Position numbers and translations under genes: made by a program. Of a DNA stretch of 36,932 bases, positions 8,646 through 17,518 are shown piece by piece. The first letter of the stretch is position 1. Each line of letters opens with the position of its first letter. The notes beneath the pieces were generated by a model that worked only from the letters and a program-made list of their open reading frames with translations, did no database searches and was not told the DNA's origin. The stretch comes from Pseudomonadales bacterium (GTDB lineage: Bacteria; Pseudomonadota; Gammaproteobacteria; Pseudomonadales; Alcanivoracaceae): assembly GCA_022360555.1 (NCBI GenBank), contig JAKSCQ010000011.1, positions 1-36,932 on the forward strand, read 5' to 3'.

Positions 8646-10886
8646 TTACCAGAAACGCCAGCCGGCAGGCCGATGCCAGGGCCGGGCATGGGATTGGCGC
8701 CATTTTGTTATAAGCGGGACATTATCTGCGGCCCCCATGCGAAACACAATCATGCCATCCCGGTCGGTTCGCAGAACTGTGATCCCCGCATGACGCAGCC
8801 GTTCCAGCACCGCCGGGTGCGGGTGGCCAAAACGGTTCCGATAACCGGCACTGGCCAGGGCATAAGCGGGCCGGATCTGGCGCAGCAACGCCGCCGTGGT
8901 GCTGGATTGACTGCCATGGTGGGCCAACACCAACAGGTCCGCCTTCGGCAGGCTGCCGAGCAACCGGTATTCACTGTGGCGGGAAATATCGCCGGGCAGC
9001 AAGGCCCCACCAAAAGGCCCGGACACTGCCAGTACGCAACTGGCATCATTCCCCTCAACCGCACCATCCCGGGGCCACAGCATCCGGAAATCCACCCCGT
9101 CCCACTGCCATTGCTGGCCGGCACGGCAAGGCATGCTGCCCGCTACCCTGCCCGCCTCCCCACTGAGCACCGGACTTTGCGTGTGCAGATCCCGCAGCCC
9201 CCCGGCATGGTCATTATCGCCGTGGCTGATAATCACCCGGTTCGGATCCAGCCCCTGTCGGCGCAACCAGGGCACAATGATTCGCCGGGCCATACTGCCC
9301 CCCGGCCAGGACGCCCCGGTGTCATAGAGCAGTAGATGGGAGCGGGTACGCACCGCCAGGGCCAGCCCCTGGCCCACATCGAAAGCGGTCAGCTCCCACT
9401 CACCCTTGTTCAGTGGCGGCGGCGACTGGACCAGCCAGGGCAACAAAAACAGCGGCAGCAGGCGCCGGGGAAACGGCAGCCCCGGCAACAGGCACAGCAA
9501 TAACCCCGTCAGGGCGGCCAGGCCGGCTGGCCACGCGGGAAGCGGCAGGGGCAACCCCGTCGATATGTCCGCCAGTGCCGCCATGAACAGCACCGAAGCC
9601 TCCACCCCGGTGGCCGCCGCCAGCAGCAGCTCCTCCACCCTCAACAGCGCCCCCAGCAATGCCAGGGGAATCACCAGCAATGAGTACAGTGGCACCAGCA
9701 CCAGGTTTGCCAGTGGCGCGGTCACGGTCCATTGTTCGAACAGCAGCACCCCGGCCAGGGTCATCATCACCGGCAACAACACCAGCAGGCGGCGACTGCC
9801 ATGGCCGGTCATCAAGGCGGCGATAAATGCCACCGCACCGAATGACAGCCACAGGCTTTCCGACAGTGCCGACAGAGGCATCAGCAGCAGCACCGCCAGC
9901 AGAGCCAGCACCAGGCTTTGCCAGAGCGGCACGGGAACTCGCAGGCAACGGGCCAGGGCCAACACCACCAGCATGATCACCGCACGCAGGGTCGGCAGGC
10001 TGAATCCCGCCAGCGCCGCATAACAACAGGCCGCCACCAGCGCCGGCCCCCAGGCCAGTTGCTGGCAACCAAAGCGGGCAAGCCACGGCACCAGTGTCTG
10101 TGCCAGGGGCGCCAGCAACCAGCGCCCCAGCCCCCAGAACCAGCCGGCCACAATCGCCACATGCAGCCCGGAAATGGCCAGCAGATGGGCGCCGCCGGTG
10201 GCCTGAAACCCTTGCCACAAAGCGCTATCGATGCGCGAGCGGTCCCCCACTACCAGTGCCGGCAGAATCGCCCTGCCATCCGGTGACACCGCCACCCGGT
10301 CGGCGATCCCCATGGCCAGCCTCTCCCGCCAGCGCGGCAGACCGTCACCTTCCTGCAATCGTTCCCACTGCCGAACCGTCCCGCGTCCGGCAAGCCCCCT
10401 GGCCAGATCGCGACGGGCCAGATCCGATCCCGTCTGGTTGTACACCCCGCGGGATGCCTTGAGTTTGACGGTCAGCTTCAGCCGGTCCCCGGCAAACACC
10501 CGCAAAGGCAACCCATAGGCATTCACCCGCAGACGGTGATAGCCAGGCCAGCTCGGCGGCCCCTTGATCATCACCGTCAGTGTCTGACGCCGACGCCACT
10601 GGCCGAAACGAAACTCCGTCACCGTGGCCGGCACACCGACAACGTGACCGGTTACCGTAATTTCCCGGCCTTCCAGGGAAACCGGCAACCGCTCGGCCAG
10701 GGCCCACTGAAGTTGCAGGGCACCATAGCCATAGGCCAGCGCCAGCAACAGACACAGCCCCCTGCCCCGCCGCCAGCACAATCCCACCAGCAACAAAACG
10801 GCCAGCGGCCACAGCACACCGACCCAGCAACCGGCCATGGTTGCCAGCGCCACACTCAATAACCGTATGCCGATTCCCGCAGACAA
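8646..10886 (-). CDS. comEC: DNA internalisation channel protein ComEC/Rec2
   Basis: Inner-membrane channel for single-stranded DNA entry in natural transformation. About 746 residues from the chosen start. An N-terminal membrane pair and DUF4131-like region come first, then the multi-helix Competence domain with GGAHLLAISGLHVAIVAG. The C-terminal metallo-beta-lactamase-like domain reads FDVGQGLA, SHGDNDHAGG, LPGDIS and LVLAHHGSQSST, so the metal ligands are present. The start is uncertain. I chose TTG at 10886 because AGGA precedes it by nine bases and the first membrane helix follows closely. An ATG at 10958 lacks a good ribosome site and would overlap a TATTAT that could be a promoter element. 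It is the first gene of the minus-strand envelope operon and divergent from the DUF2062 gene. Confidence 0.93.
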   Translation of the reverse strand: MSAGIGIRLLSVALATMAGCWVGVLWPLAVLLLVGLCWRRGRGLCLLLALAYGYGALQLQWALAERLPVSLEGREITVTGHVVGVPATVTEFRFGQWRRRQTLTVMIKGPPSWPGYHRLRVNAYGLPLRVFAGDRLKLTVKLKASRGVYNQTGSDLARRDLARGLAGRGTVRQWERLQEGDGLPRWRERLAMGIADRVAVSPDGRAILPALVVGDRSRIDSALWQGFQATGGAHLLAISGLHVAIVAGWFWGLGRWLLAPLAQTLVPWLARFGCQQLAWGPALVAACCYAALAGFSLPTLRAVIMLVVLALARCLRVPVPLWQSLVLALLAVLLLMPLSALSESLWLSFGAVAFIAALMTGHGSRRLLVLLPVMMTLAGVLLFEQWTVTAPLANLVLVPLYSLLVIPLALLGALLRVEELLLAAATGVEASVLFMAALADISTGLPLPLPAWPAGLAALTGLLLCLLPGLPFPRRLLPLFLLPWLVQSPPPLNKGEWELTAFDVGQGLALAVRTRSHLLLYDTGASWPGGSMARRIIVPWLRRQGLDPNRVIISHGDNDHAGGLRDLHTQSPVLSGEAGRVAGSMPCRAGQQWQWDGVDFRMLWPRDGAVEGNDASCVLAVSGPFGGALLPGDISRHSEYRLLGSLPKADLLVLAHHGSQSSTTAALLRQIRPAYALASAGYRNRFGHPHPAVLERLRHAGITVLRTDRDGMIVFRMGAADNVPLITKWRQSHARPWHRPAGWRFW

Positions 10887-11129
10887 CGTCCCTGTTCCTG
10901 TTTTCCCTGCGCCACAATACCCGGTGCGGGTGTATGCCTTTTCACTCGATGCGGGCATAATAGCGGCCCGCAGCCAATGGGCAGGTAAGAGACTGCCGTC
11001 ATTTACTGCGCGTAATGCGCTACACAACGCACACCAAGGTCGGATAGTCACCTGACGCTCTGATGGGTAGAGTGAAGCCGACAGTCATTCACGGGCTCCG
11101 GCCCCGATACGGTCAGCAGACGCGAGTAC

Positions 11130-11708
11130 ATGCCAAAACGGATTTTCCGCAAATACCTGCCCAAACCGGAACGTCTTCGCGAACACAAGTCGCTGAGTTT
11201 CCTGGGCGAGGTGCTGGCCGATCCCAACCTGTGGCACATTAACCGCCACTCACTGGCCGGTGCTGCCTTTATCGGTATCTTTACCGGCCTGCTGCCCATT
11301 CCCCTGCAGATGGGGGTGGCCGCCATTCTGGCCGTGCGCTTTCACTGCAACCTGCCCCTGTCGGTCATGCTGGTGTGGATCTCCAACCCGGTCACCTATG
11401 TGCCGATCTTCTATTTCATGTATCGCATCGGGGCCTGGTTACTGGGCATGCCCCCGCACAGTGGCGAAGGCATTACCGTGGCCTGGTTCGTGGAGCAACT
11501 GGTGCCACTGTGGGTGGGGTCGCTACTGTGCGCCTTTATTTTTGGCGGGTTGTCCTATGCCACCGTCAAGCTGGCCTGGCGGCTGGCGGTGATTCGTAGC
11601 TGGAACCTGCGCGCGCACCGTCGAGCCCGCGCCGAACGGCGAGAGGCCCGCAAGGAAGAAAAAAGGCAGGAAGAGAAAGCCGGCAGCGGCTCAGAGCCGC
11701 CGCAATAG
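11130..11708 (+). CDS. DUF2062 domain inner-membrane protein
   Basis: Small membrane protein of unknown function, 192 residues. The N-terminus is basic ([20 protein letters not shown]). Then come [20 protein letters not shown] and [19 protein letters not shown], typical of the DUF2062 family, with about three or four hydrophobic segments (48-70, 80-105, 125-150). The C-terminal 35 residues are highly charged (Arg/Glu/Lys) and cytoplasmic in appearance. I recall the same neighbour of comEC and lol genes in Pseudomonas. The last 18 bases overlap the 3' end of lolD on the other strand. No function can be assigned beyond the family. Confidence 0.9.
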   Translation: MPKRIFRKYLPKPERLREHKSLSFLGEVLADPNLWHINRHSLAGAAFIGIFTGLLPIPLQMGVAAILAVRFHCNLPLSVMLVWISNPVTYVPIFYFMYRIGAWLLGMPPHSGEGITVAWFVEQLVPLWVGSLLCAFIFGGLSYATVKLAWRLAVIRSWNLRAHRRARAERREARKEEKRQEEKAGSGSEPPQ

Positions 11709-12395
11709 GCCGTCGTGCAGTTCGTATTGCTGTGGGCAGCGGGAGGCAAATTCGCTGTCGTGGGTAACGATCATGAATGCCGTGCCCAGACTCTCGTTGA
11801 GTTCCAGCATCAGTGATTGCACCTGGGCCGCTGTCCGCTCATCCAGATTACCGGTGGGCTCGTCGGCCATCACCAGCGCCGGTTCCGTCACCAGCGCCCG
11901 GGCAATGGCCACCCGCTGGCGCTCCCCGCCACTGAGTGCGGACGGCTTGTGCTTGAGACGATGCTCCAGCCCCACCTTCGCCAACATATCCGCCGCCCGC
12001 TGCTGGCAATCCGCCGGCTTGTCACCGCGAATCAGCAACGGCATGGCCACGTTTTCCAGTGCGGTGAATTCCGGCAGCAAGTGGTGGAACTGATAAACGA
12101 AACCCAGGTAACGATTGCGCAGCCTGCCGGTCTCACGGTCATTCAGCTCGGCCAGCGCATTGCCGGCAATCGCCACGGACCCGGACGATGCCCGGTCCAG
12201 CCCGCCCAGCAGGTTCAACAAGGTGGACTTGCCGGAACCGGAGGCGCCAATGATCGCCAGGATATCGCCTTGCTGTACCGACAGATCCACACCGCCAAGC
12301 ACTTCCAGAGAGTGGCCACCCTCTTCGTAACGCTTTACCAGTTTTTCCGCATGGAGCACGATGCCGGTGCCCTCGGCGTTGCGGGAATCATTCAT
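11691..12395 (-). CDS. lolD: Lipoprotein-releasing ABC transporter ATPase LolD
   Basis: ATPase of the Lol complex that extracts outer-membrane lipoproteins from the inner membrane to LolA. 234 residues. Walker [10 protein letters not shown] (50-58), Q-loop region with the LolD-typical [16 protein letters not shown] (101-116), signature LSGGERQR (154-161), Walker B LVMADEPT (174-181) and H-loop VTHD. The ATG at 12395 overlaps the end of lolC by eight bases, so the pair is translationally coupled. Its tail overlaps the DUF2062 gene by 18 bases in convergent orientation, leaving no room for a separate terminator. Confidence 0.96.
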   Translation of the reverse strand: MNDSRNAEGTGIVLHAEKLVKRYEEGGHSLEVLGGVDLSVQQGDILAIIGASGSGKSTLLNLLGGLDRASSGSVAIAGNALAELNDRETGRLRNRYLGFVYQFHHLLPEFTALENVAMPLLIRGDKPADCQQRAADMLAKVGLEHRLKHKPSALSGGERQRVAIARALVTEPALVMADEPTGNLDERTAAQVQSLMLELNESLGTAFMIVTHDSEFASRCPQQYELHDGLLRRL

Positions 12396-13632
12396 AACGC
12401 AGCGCCTCCGCAGGTTGTACCCGGCTGGCCCGCCAGGAAGGGTAAAGAGTGGCCGCGAAACTGATGAACAGGGCGATGCCCACGATGGTGCCCACATCGG
12501 ACCATTGCAGTTCCGACGGCAGATAATTCACGAAATAGGCGTCGAACAGACGGGTATTGAAGGTTCTTTCCACCCACTGGGCCAGGTTGCTCACATTGGT
12601 GGCCAGCAACACGCCCAGCACCGTCCCCAGCAAGGTGCCGGCGACACCGATAATGGTGCCCTGCACCATGAAAATACGCATGATGGTACCCGGCGATGCC
12701 CCCAAGGTACGCAGCACTGCGATGTTGCCGCGCTTCTCGGTCACCAGCATGACCTGACTGGAAATGATATTGAACGCCGCCACCGCCACGATAAAGCTGA
12801 GCAGCAGCGTCATCATGGTCTTTTCCATCTTGATGGCCTGGAACAGGTTGCCGTGGCTACGGGTCCAGTCGGTGGTGTAATAGGCCGGGCCCAGCTCCTG
12901 CTGCAAGCGCCAGCCCACCGTCGGGGCACTGAACAGGTCATTGAGCTTGAGCCGCACCCCCTGCACGGTACCGCGCTGGCGAGCAAGCCGGGCGGCATCT
13001 TCCACATTCACGTAGGCGTACAGGGAATCCACCTCTGCCCGCACCCGGAAAATACCGGTGACCGTAAAACGCTTGAAGCGGGGCATCACCCCGGCCGGGG
13101 AAATGGTCGCTTCCGGCAGCACCAGGGTGACCTTGTCGCCCTGCTCAACCCCCAATCGCCGCGCCAGCCCATAACCGAGCACCATACCGAACTCGCCTGG
13201 GGCCAGTTCCTCCAGTTCACCCTGTGCCATGTAGTCACCCACGATAGACACCTTGCGCTCGGCCTCAGGAGCAATGCCATTGATCATGGCACCGGCCACT
13301 TCCCCGCGATGGGTGAGCATGCCTTCCAGTTGCACAAAGGGGGCGACGGCCTCGATTTCCTCGTGATGACCCAGACGGCCGGCCAGCGCCTGCCAGTCCT
13401 CCACGGGCTCGCGCCCGTGCACCGACAGGTGGGTCACCATGCCGAGAATGCGGGTCTGCAGCTCGCGGTCAAAACCGTTCATGACGGACAACACCGTAAT
13501 CAGCACCGCCACGCCCAGCATCAGGCCCAGCGCCGAAATCAGCGTAATCACGGAAATAAAACTGTTGCGGGCACGCGCACCGGTGTAGCGCAGCCCCACA
13601 TAAAAGGATAGCGGTCGAAACATGGAGCGCAT
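12388..13632 (-). CDS. lolC: Lipoprotein-releasing ABC transporter permease LolC/LolE/LolF
   Basis: Inner-membrane permease of the Lol complex. 414 residues, usual length. One membrane helix near the N-terminus (about 27-50) follows [21 protein letters not shown] large periplasmic domain carries a hook-like segment around [17 protein letters not shown]. Three more helices follow (about 270-295, 320-345, 375-400), with the coupling region [15 protein letters not shown]. Only one permease gene accompanies lolD here, where E. coli has lolC and lolE. It could therefore be LolC with a distant LolE, or a LolF-type single permease. Start choice: ATG 13632; an in-frame ATG at 13623 (MFRPLSFY) is also plausible, and neither has a strong ribosome site. 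Confidence 0.93.
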   Translation of the reverse strand: MRSMFRPLSFYVGLRYTGARARNSFISVITLISALGLMLGVAVLITVLSVMNGFDRELQTRILGMVTHLSVHGREPVEDWQALAGRLGHHEEIEAVAPFVQLEGMLTHRGEVAGAMINGIAPEAERKVSIVGDYMAQGELEELAPGEFGMVLGYGLARRLGVEQGDKVTLVLPEATISPAGVMPRFKRFTVTGIFRVRAEVDSLYAYVNVEDAARLARQRGTVQGVRLKLNDLFSAPTVGWRLQQELGPAYYTTDWTRSHGNLFQAIKMEKTMMTLLLSFIVAVAAFNIISSQVMLVTEKRGNIAVLRTLGASPGTIMRIFMVQGTIIGVAGTLLGTVLGVLLATNVSNLAQWVERTFNTRLFDAYFVNYLPSELQWSDVGTIVGIALFISFAATLYPSWRASRVQPAEALRYE

Positions 13633-13743
13633 TTAACCCGAAACCCGCAGCAAATACTACGGCCCCGGCGAACTCCGCCGGAAATGCCACACTGGCAAAC
13701 CGTCTTTGTGACCGGGGTCCGTGTCCAGGTGCTGGGAAAGTGG

Positions 13744-13772
13744 TTGAATAAGCGTGCCTAACTTTCTAATAT
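13744..13772 (+). promoter_or_regulatory. Predicted sigma-70 promoter
   Basis: TTGAAT (13744-13749), a 17-base spacer and TAATAT (13767-13772), about 30 bases before the ATG at 13804. Box quality and spacing are close to consensus. It also lies upstream of aguA-aguB, which may be read from it. Confidence 0.65.
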
Positions 13773-13803
13773 CGAAAGAAAATAACTCTCGCCGGGGGAA
13801 GAA

Positions 13804-14817
13804 ATGAAGATAAAAATAATGTCGCTGCTGGCTTCGGCAGCGCTGGGTCTGCCTGCTGCGGCACTGGCCGCAGACGTTCCCCAACGTGGCACCCCCCAAT
13901 CCCAGGTTCGTGCGGAATTCGGAGCCCCCGCTTCCACCAAGGGGCCGGTGGGTAATCCGGCCATTACCCGCTGGAACTATGACGGCTTCTCCGTGTATTT
14001 CGAGAACGGCATTACCCTGCACAGCGTTGTGGACCGCCCGGCCACCCCGGCACCGAACGTGGTCTCCGGCACGACGACGGCGCTCCCCCCCATCGAGGAA
14101 GTCGACAACGACAGCCCGCCGGCCACCACCGATACCCCTGACGAAACCGCCCCGGCAGACAGCCAGGGCCTGAGCTTCGATCCGGTTACCGGCCAGTTTG
14201 TCGGCGGCCCCGCTCCCCAGGAACCGGAGAGCAACCCGGCCGTGGAACCCCAAACGGCGGAAACTCCCAGCCAGGCAGCACCCGAAGCGGCCCCGGCAGA
14301 CACCCCGGCGCAGCCCGAAACCGTCGCTCAACCCGAACCGGAACCGGAGCCGGCCCCCGCACCGCAGCCCGAGCCAGAACCCCAGCCGGAACCGGCCCAG
14401 CAGCCTGACGTCGCTGACAGTAAACCGGCCGCTGCCCCTGCCCCCCAGCGGGCGCCGGCATCGGAAACAAACGCTGATGGCGAGTTCCGCTTTGACCCGG
14501 TTAGCGGCCGGATCATCATCGCCGGTGAAGACACCCCGCAACAGGCCGCCGCCAAGCAGCAGGCCGCAGCAAAAGCCGAAGCCGACCAGGCGATGAAAGA
14601 CGGCAAGGCCCAGGTGGAAAAGGCAAAGCAACAGACCACCCAGGCAGTTGAAGACACCCAGGCGCAAGCTGACGCGGAAGTCGAGAAAGCCGAACAGGCC
14701 GCCGAAGCGGCTCAGTCAGAGGCCGACAAAACCGTCAATGATGCCCAGACCAACACCGAACAGGCGGACGGCGGGGGCGACGGCGGTTTCTATATTGACT
14801 GGGGTGCCAAGCAGTAG
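13804..14817 (+). CDS. Secreted Pro/Glu/Ala-rich protein with FDPV(T/S)G repeats, function unknown
   Basis: 337 residues with a clear signal peptide (MKIKIMSLLASAALGLPAAALA, cut after about residue 22). A small N-terminal domain (about 24-75) has the pattern G-x-P-x6-EFGAP then ITRWNYDGFSVYFENG, reminiscent of the SmpA/BamE-like fold of envelope proteins, though this is only a resemblance. A low-complexity Pro/Glu/Ala/Gln region follows. FDPVTGQ (nt 14176-14196) and FDPVSGR (nt 14491-14511) flank the Pro/Glu run. The last 80 residues are a charged Ala/Gln/Glu/Lys helix, probably coiled coil, ending in FYIDWGAKQ. GGGGAAGAA precedes the ATG. The extended stretch and coiled coil could span periplasm and bind the wall or envelope. 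I do not recognise a named family. Confidence 0.88.
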   Translation: MKIKIMSLLASAALGLPAAALAADVPQRGTPQSQVRAEFGAPASTKGPVGNPAITRWNYDGFSVYFENGITLHSVVDRPATPAPNVVSGTTTALPPIEEVDNDSPPATTDTPDETAPADSQGLSFDPVTGQFVGGPAPQEPESNPAVEPQTAETPSQAAPEAAPADTPAQPETVAQPEPEPEPAPAPQPEPEPQPEPAQQPDVADSKPAAAPAPQRAPASETNADGEFRFDPVSGRIIIAGEDTPQQAAAKQQAAAKAEADQAMKDGKAQVEKAKQQTTQAVEDTQAQADAEVEKAEQAAEAAQSEADKTVNDAQTNTEQADGGGDGGFYIDWGAKQ

Positions 14818-14874
14818 CACACTCCGGCGCATGCAAGCTGTCATGCTTTAGCCTGAACCCAGAGACGCCCCCGC

Positions 14875-15882
14875 ATGCGCCGATTTCTTCCGGAATGGCA
14901 CCCCCAATGGGGGGTGCTGCTCGCCTGGCCCGACCCGGATACCGACTGGGCCAACCACCTGGCCGCCGCCGAACAATGCTACCTGGATATCCTCGCCGCC
15001 CTGCTCGACCACCAGCATGTGCTGCTGGTCTGCCGCAGCGAGACCCTGCGTAACCGCATCGAACGCCTGGTGGCCCAGCGGGGCATCAACCCCAGCCGCC
15101 TGCGGATCCTGATCGCCGACTACAACGACACCTGGGCCCGGGACTTCGGCCCTCTCGCCGTGGAAGACCAAGGCGAGCTGCGCCTGCTGGACTACACTTT
15201 CACCGGCTGGGGCGGCAAATTCGAGGCCGAACAGGATAACGCCCTCAACGCCAGCCTGCCCTGGCAACTGCCACTGGACCGCCAGCCGCTGGTGCTGGAA
15301 GGCGGCGCCGTGGATACCGACGGCCAGGGCAACCTGCTGACCACTCGCCACTGCCTGCGCAACCCCAACCGCAACCCGTCCCTGTCCGAAGAGGCACTCA
15401 GTGAGCAGCTCAAGCAGCAACTGGGCATCCGGGACATCTGGTGGCTGGACCATGGCGAACTGGAAGGCGACGACACCGACGCCCACGTGGACACCCTGGC
15501 CCGCTTCGTCGACGCCCGCACCCTGGCCTATGTGCAGTGCACGGACAGCAGCGACAGCCACTTCCCGTCACTGAACGCCATGGAACGGGAACTGCAGGCA
15601 TTGGCCACGGCGCACAACCTGACCCTGGTGCCCCTGCCGCTGCCCACCGCGCAATACAGCCGCGAGGGCGAAAGGCTGCCGGCCACCTACGCCAACTTCC
15701 TGATCACCAACAACAAGATTCTGTTGCCGGTTTACGGCTGCGACACCGATTCGCAGGCCCTTGCCGCCCTGCAAACCGTGGCCGGCGACAGAACCGTCAC
15801 CCCGATCAACTGTCGGGTACTGATCGAGCAGCATGGCAGCCTGCACTGTGTCACCATGCAACTGCCCCGTGGGGCCCTCTGA
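14875..15882 (+). CDS. aguA: Agmatine deiminase
   Basis: Hydrolyses agmatine to N-carbamoylputrescine and ammonia, in the arginine-decarboxylase route to putrescine; cytoplasmic. 335 residues, pentein-fold guanidine-modifying family. Motifs are DTWARDFGP (85-93), LEGGAVDTDG (141-150), GDDTDAHVDT (198-207) with His204, and the nucleophile Cys325 in GSLHCVTMQLP near the C-terminus. The length is at the short end of the family. Its product is the substrate of the next gene, 21 bases downstream. The ribosome site is weak (AGAG). Confidence 0.95.
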   Translation: MRRFLPEWHPQWGVLLAWPDPDTDWANHLAAAEQCYLDILAALLDHQHVLLVCRSETLRNRIERLVAQRGINPSRLRILIADYNDTWARDFGPLAVEDQGELRLLDYTFTGWGGKFEAEQDNALNASLPWQLPLDRQPLVLEGGAVDTDGQGNLLTTRHCLRNPNRNPSLSEEALSEQLKQQLGIRDIWWLDHGELEGDDTDAHVDTLARFVDARTLAYVQCTDSSDSHFPSLNAMERELQALATAHNLTLVPLPLPTAQYSREGERLPATYANFLITNNKILLPVYGCDTDSQALAALQTVAGDRTVTPINCRVLIEQHGSLHCVTMQLPRGAL

Positions 15883-15903
15883 ATCAAGGAGCGGAGAAAG
15901 TCG

Positions 15904-16797
15904 ATGCGCGTTGCGGTCATCCAGCAGAAAAACACAGCGGATTTGCAGGCCAACCTGGAGCACTCCCTGTCACTGGTTCGCCAGGCGGCACAACAGGGGG
16001 CCGAGCTGGTATTGCTGCAGGAACTGCACCGCAGCCTGTACTTCTGCCAAACTGAAGACACCGCCGTCTTTGATCTGGCCGAGCCCATCCCCGGCCCCAG
16101 CACCGACCGGCTCGGCGCCCTGGCCAAAGAACTGGGCATCGTGATTGTCGGCAGCCTGTTCGAGAAACGCGCGGCAGGGCTTTACCACAACACCGCCGTG
16201 GTCCTGGAAAGGGACGGCAGCTTGGCCGGAATCTATCGCAAGATGCATATCCCGGACGACCCCGGCTTCTACGAAAAATTCTACTTCACCCCCGGCGACG
16301 GCACCTTCAACGATGGCCGCAGCGGCTTCACCCCCATCAAGACCAGCGTGGGCAGCCTGGGCCTGCTGGTGTGCTGGGATCAGTGGTACCCGGAAGCCGC
16401 CCGGCTGATGGCCCTGGCCGGCGCCGACCTGCTGCTCTACCCCACCGCCATCGGCTGGGACCCCAACGACGATGACGGCGAAAAACAACGCCAGCTCGAC
16501 GCCTGGATCACTATCCAGCGCGCCCATGGCGTGGCCAACGGCCTGCCGGTACTGGTGGCCAACCGCACCGGCTTTGAACAAAGCCCGGCCGATGACAGTG
16601 GCATCCAGTTCTGGGGCAACAGCTTCGTCTGCGGCCCCCAGGGGGAATTTCTCGCCCAGGCCGACAACGACTCGGAGCAGGTCCTGCTGGCGGATGTGGA
16701 CATGCAACGCAGCGAATCCGTGCGCCGCATCTGGCCCTACCTGCGCGACCGCCGCGTGGATGCCTACGCCGACCTGACCAAACGCTACCGGGACTAG
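15904..16797 (+). CDS. aguB: N-carbamoylputrescine amidase
   Basis: Nitrilase-superfamily amidohydrolase converting N-carbamoylputrescine to putrescine, CO2 and ammonia. 297 residues. The catalytic triad is visible: Glu40 (LVLLQELHRS), Lys113 (YRKMHIPDDPGFYEK) and Cys157 (LLVCWDQWYPE). The long match to the AguB subfamily around FYEKFYFTPGD and YPTAIGWDP separates it from other nitrilases. GGAG sits about 12 bases before the ATG. It forms a two-gene operon with aguA and is followed by REP-like palindromes, with no classic terminator between. Confidence 0.96.
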   Translation: MRVAVIQQKNTADLQANLEHSLSLVRQAAQQGAELVLLQELHRSLYFCQTEDTAVFDLAEPIPGPSTDRLGALAKELGIVIVGSLFEKRAAGLYHNTAVVLERDGSLAGIYRKMHIPDDPGFYEKFYFTPGDGTFNDGRSGFTPIKTSVGSLGLLVCWDQWYPEAARLMALAGADLLLYPTAIGWDPNDDDGEKQRQLDAWITIQRAHGVANGLPVLVANRTGFEQSPADDSGIQFWGNSFVCGPQGEFLAQADNDSEQVLLADVDMQRSESVRRIWPYLRDRRVDAYADLTKRYRD

Positions 16798-16821
16798 AAC
16801 CAAATGCCGGGCGGTCGGATA

Positions 16822-16907
16822 CCGTTGGAGCCTTGCTCGCAAGGCGAACGGTCGAATGAACCTCAGCGCCTGCTGAAACCTTCGCTTTGCCAGCAAAGCT
16901 CCAACGG
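16822..16907. repeat. REP-like palindromic repeat, copy A
   Basis: 86-base imperfect palindrome. The left arm begins CCGTTGGAGCCTTGCTCGCA and the right arm ends AGCAAAGCTCCAACGG; arms of about 27 bases enclose a 32-base centre. It is repeated at 16938-17023 with only two differences. It lies directly after aguB and could act as a transcript 3' hairpin. Confidence 0.9.
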
Positions 16908-16937
16908 CTGAAAGTGAGGTGGGAGCCACTCCCAAAC

Positions 16938-17023
16938 CCGTTGGAGCCTTGCTCGCAAGGCGAACGGTCGAATGAACCCCGGCGCCTGCTGAAACCTTCG
17001 CTTTGCCAGCAAAGCTCCAACGG
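16938..17023. repeat. REP-like palindromic repeat, copy B
   Basis: Second copy of the 86-base palindrome, offset by 116 bases from copy A in the same orientation. It differs at two central positions (CCTCAGC against CCCCGGC). The shared tail CTGAAAGTRAGGTGGG after each copy shows that the duplicated unit is longer than the palindrome itself. Confidence 0.9.
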
Positions 17024-17101
17024 CTGAAAGTAAGGTGGGGTTTGAGCGAAACGCCGCACCTTGTAGGCTGCTTCATTTTCATCAATGACCCGGAGCCAAC
17101 C

Positions 17102-17431
17102 ATGTCTTCACGTTTTGCCCTGGTGCTTGCTACCGCCATTCTTGCTTCCTGCGCGGCCCCCTCCGCCATCCGCGTTTCCGACGGCAACCAATCCGACGGC
17201 ACGGTAATCCTGGCCTATGACTACAGCCTGATGCAGAGCCCGAAAGTGGACTGGCAGCAGGGCCTGCAAAAAGCCACGGCCCAATGCCAGGGCTGGGGCT
17301 ATAACGGCGCCATCCCGGCCGAAAAGCCCAGCCAGTCCTGCAAGACCGAAACCGAGGAAGGCGACTGCATCGCCTGGACCATCACCGCCGGCTTCCAGTG
17401 CACCGCCCCGTCCCAGCCGGCGAGCAATTAG
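17102..17431 (+). CDS. YecR-like lipoprotein
   Basis: 109-residue predicted outer-membrane lipoprotein. The signal peptide with lipobox LASC gives Cys17, and Ala at +2 favours export to the outer membrane. The mature part has SDGTVILAYDYS, KVDWQQGLQKATAQCQGWGY and a final WTITAGFQC, the pattern I associate with the YecR family (small lipoproteins, in E. coli linked to the flagellar regulon). Four cysteines in the mature part after the lipid Cys may form disulfides. The ATG at 17102 follows GGAG and is preferred over a longer frame that begins inside the repeat at 17003. No flagellar genes are nearby, so the role is unknown. Confidence 0.82.
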   Translation: MSSRFALVLATAILASCAAPSAIRVSDGNQSDGTVILAYDYSLMQSPKVDWQQGLQKATAQCQGWGYNGAIPAEKPSQSCKTETEEGDCIAWTITAGFQCTAPSQPASN

Positions 17432-17439
17432 AACAAGCA

Positions 17440-17499
17440 GCGAGAAGCGACAGCCGGAAATGATCTTTTAGGTTTTCGAAACTCGCTTCTCGCAACTCG
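17440..17499. repeat. Heptad-arm inverted repeat, copy 3
   Basis: Left arm GCGAGAAGCGA (17440-17450) is the exact complement of TCGCTTCTCGC (17483-17493). The right side has 7-base periodicity: TCGAAAC, TCGCTTC, TCGCAAC, TCG. It lies between the convergent YecR-like and helical-repeat genes. GGTTTTCGAAACTCGC is shared, in inverse orientation, with the copy at 28321-28401. Confidence 0.75.
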
Positions 17500-17518
17500 T
17501 ATGGGTTCGCGTGCAATC

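Noticed and set aside
10887-11051. N-terminal extension of ComEC to 11051
   Set aside because: The extra residues are not ComEC-like, have no ribosome site and would overlap the upstream control region of the divergent DUF2062 gene.
12361-13611. 416-codon open frame on the plus strand
   Set aside because: Antisense to lolC, which has full family features.
16822-17023. Possible CRISPR array
   Set aside because: Only two 86-base palindromic copies with a 30-base spacer; repeat length and structure fit REP-like elements, and no cas genes are present.
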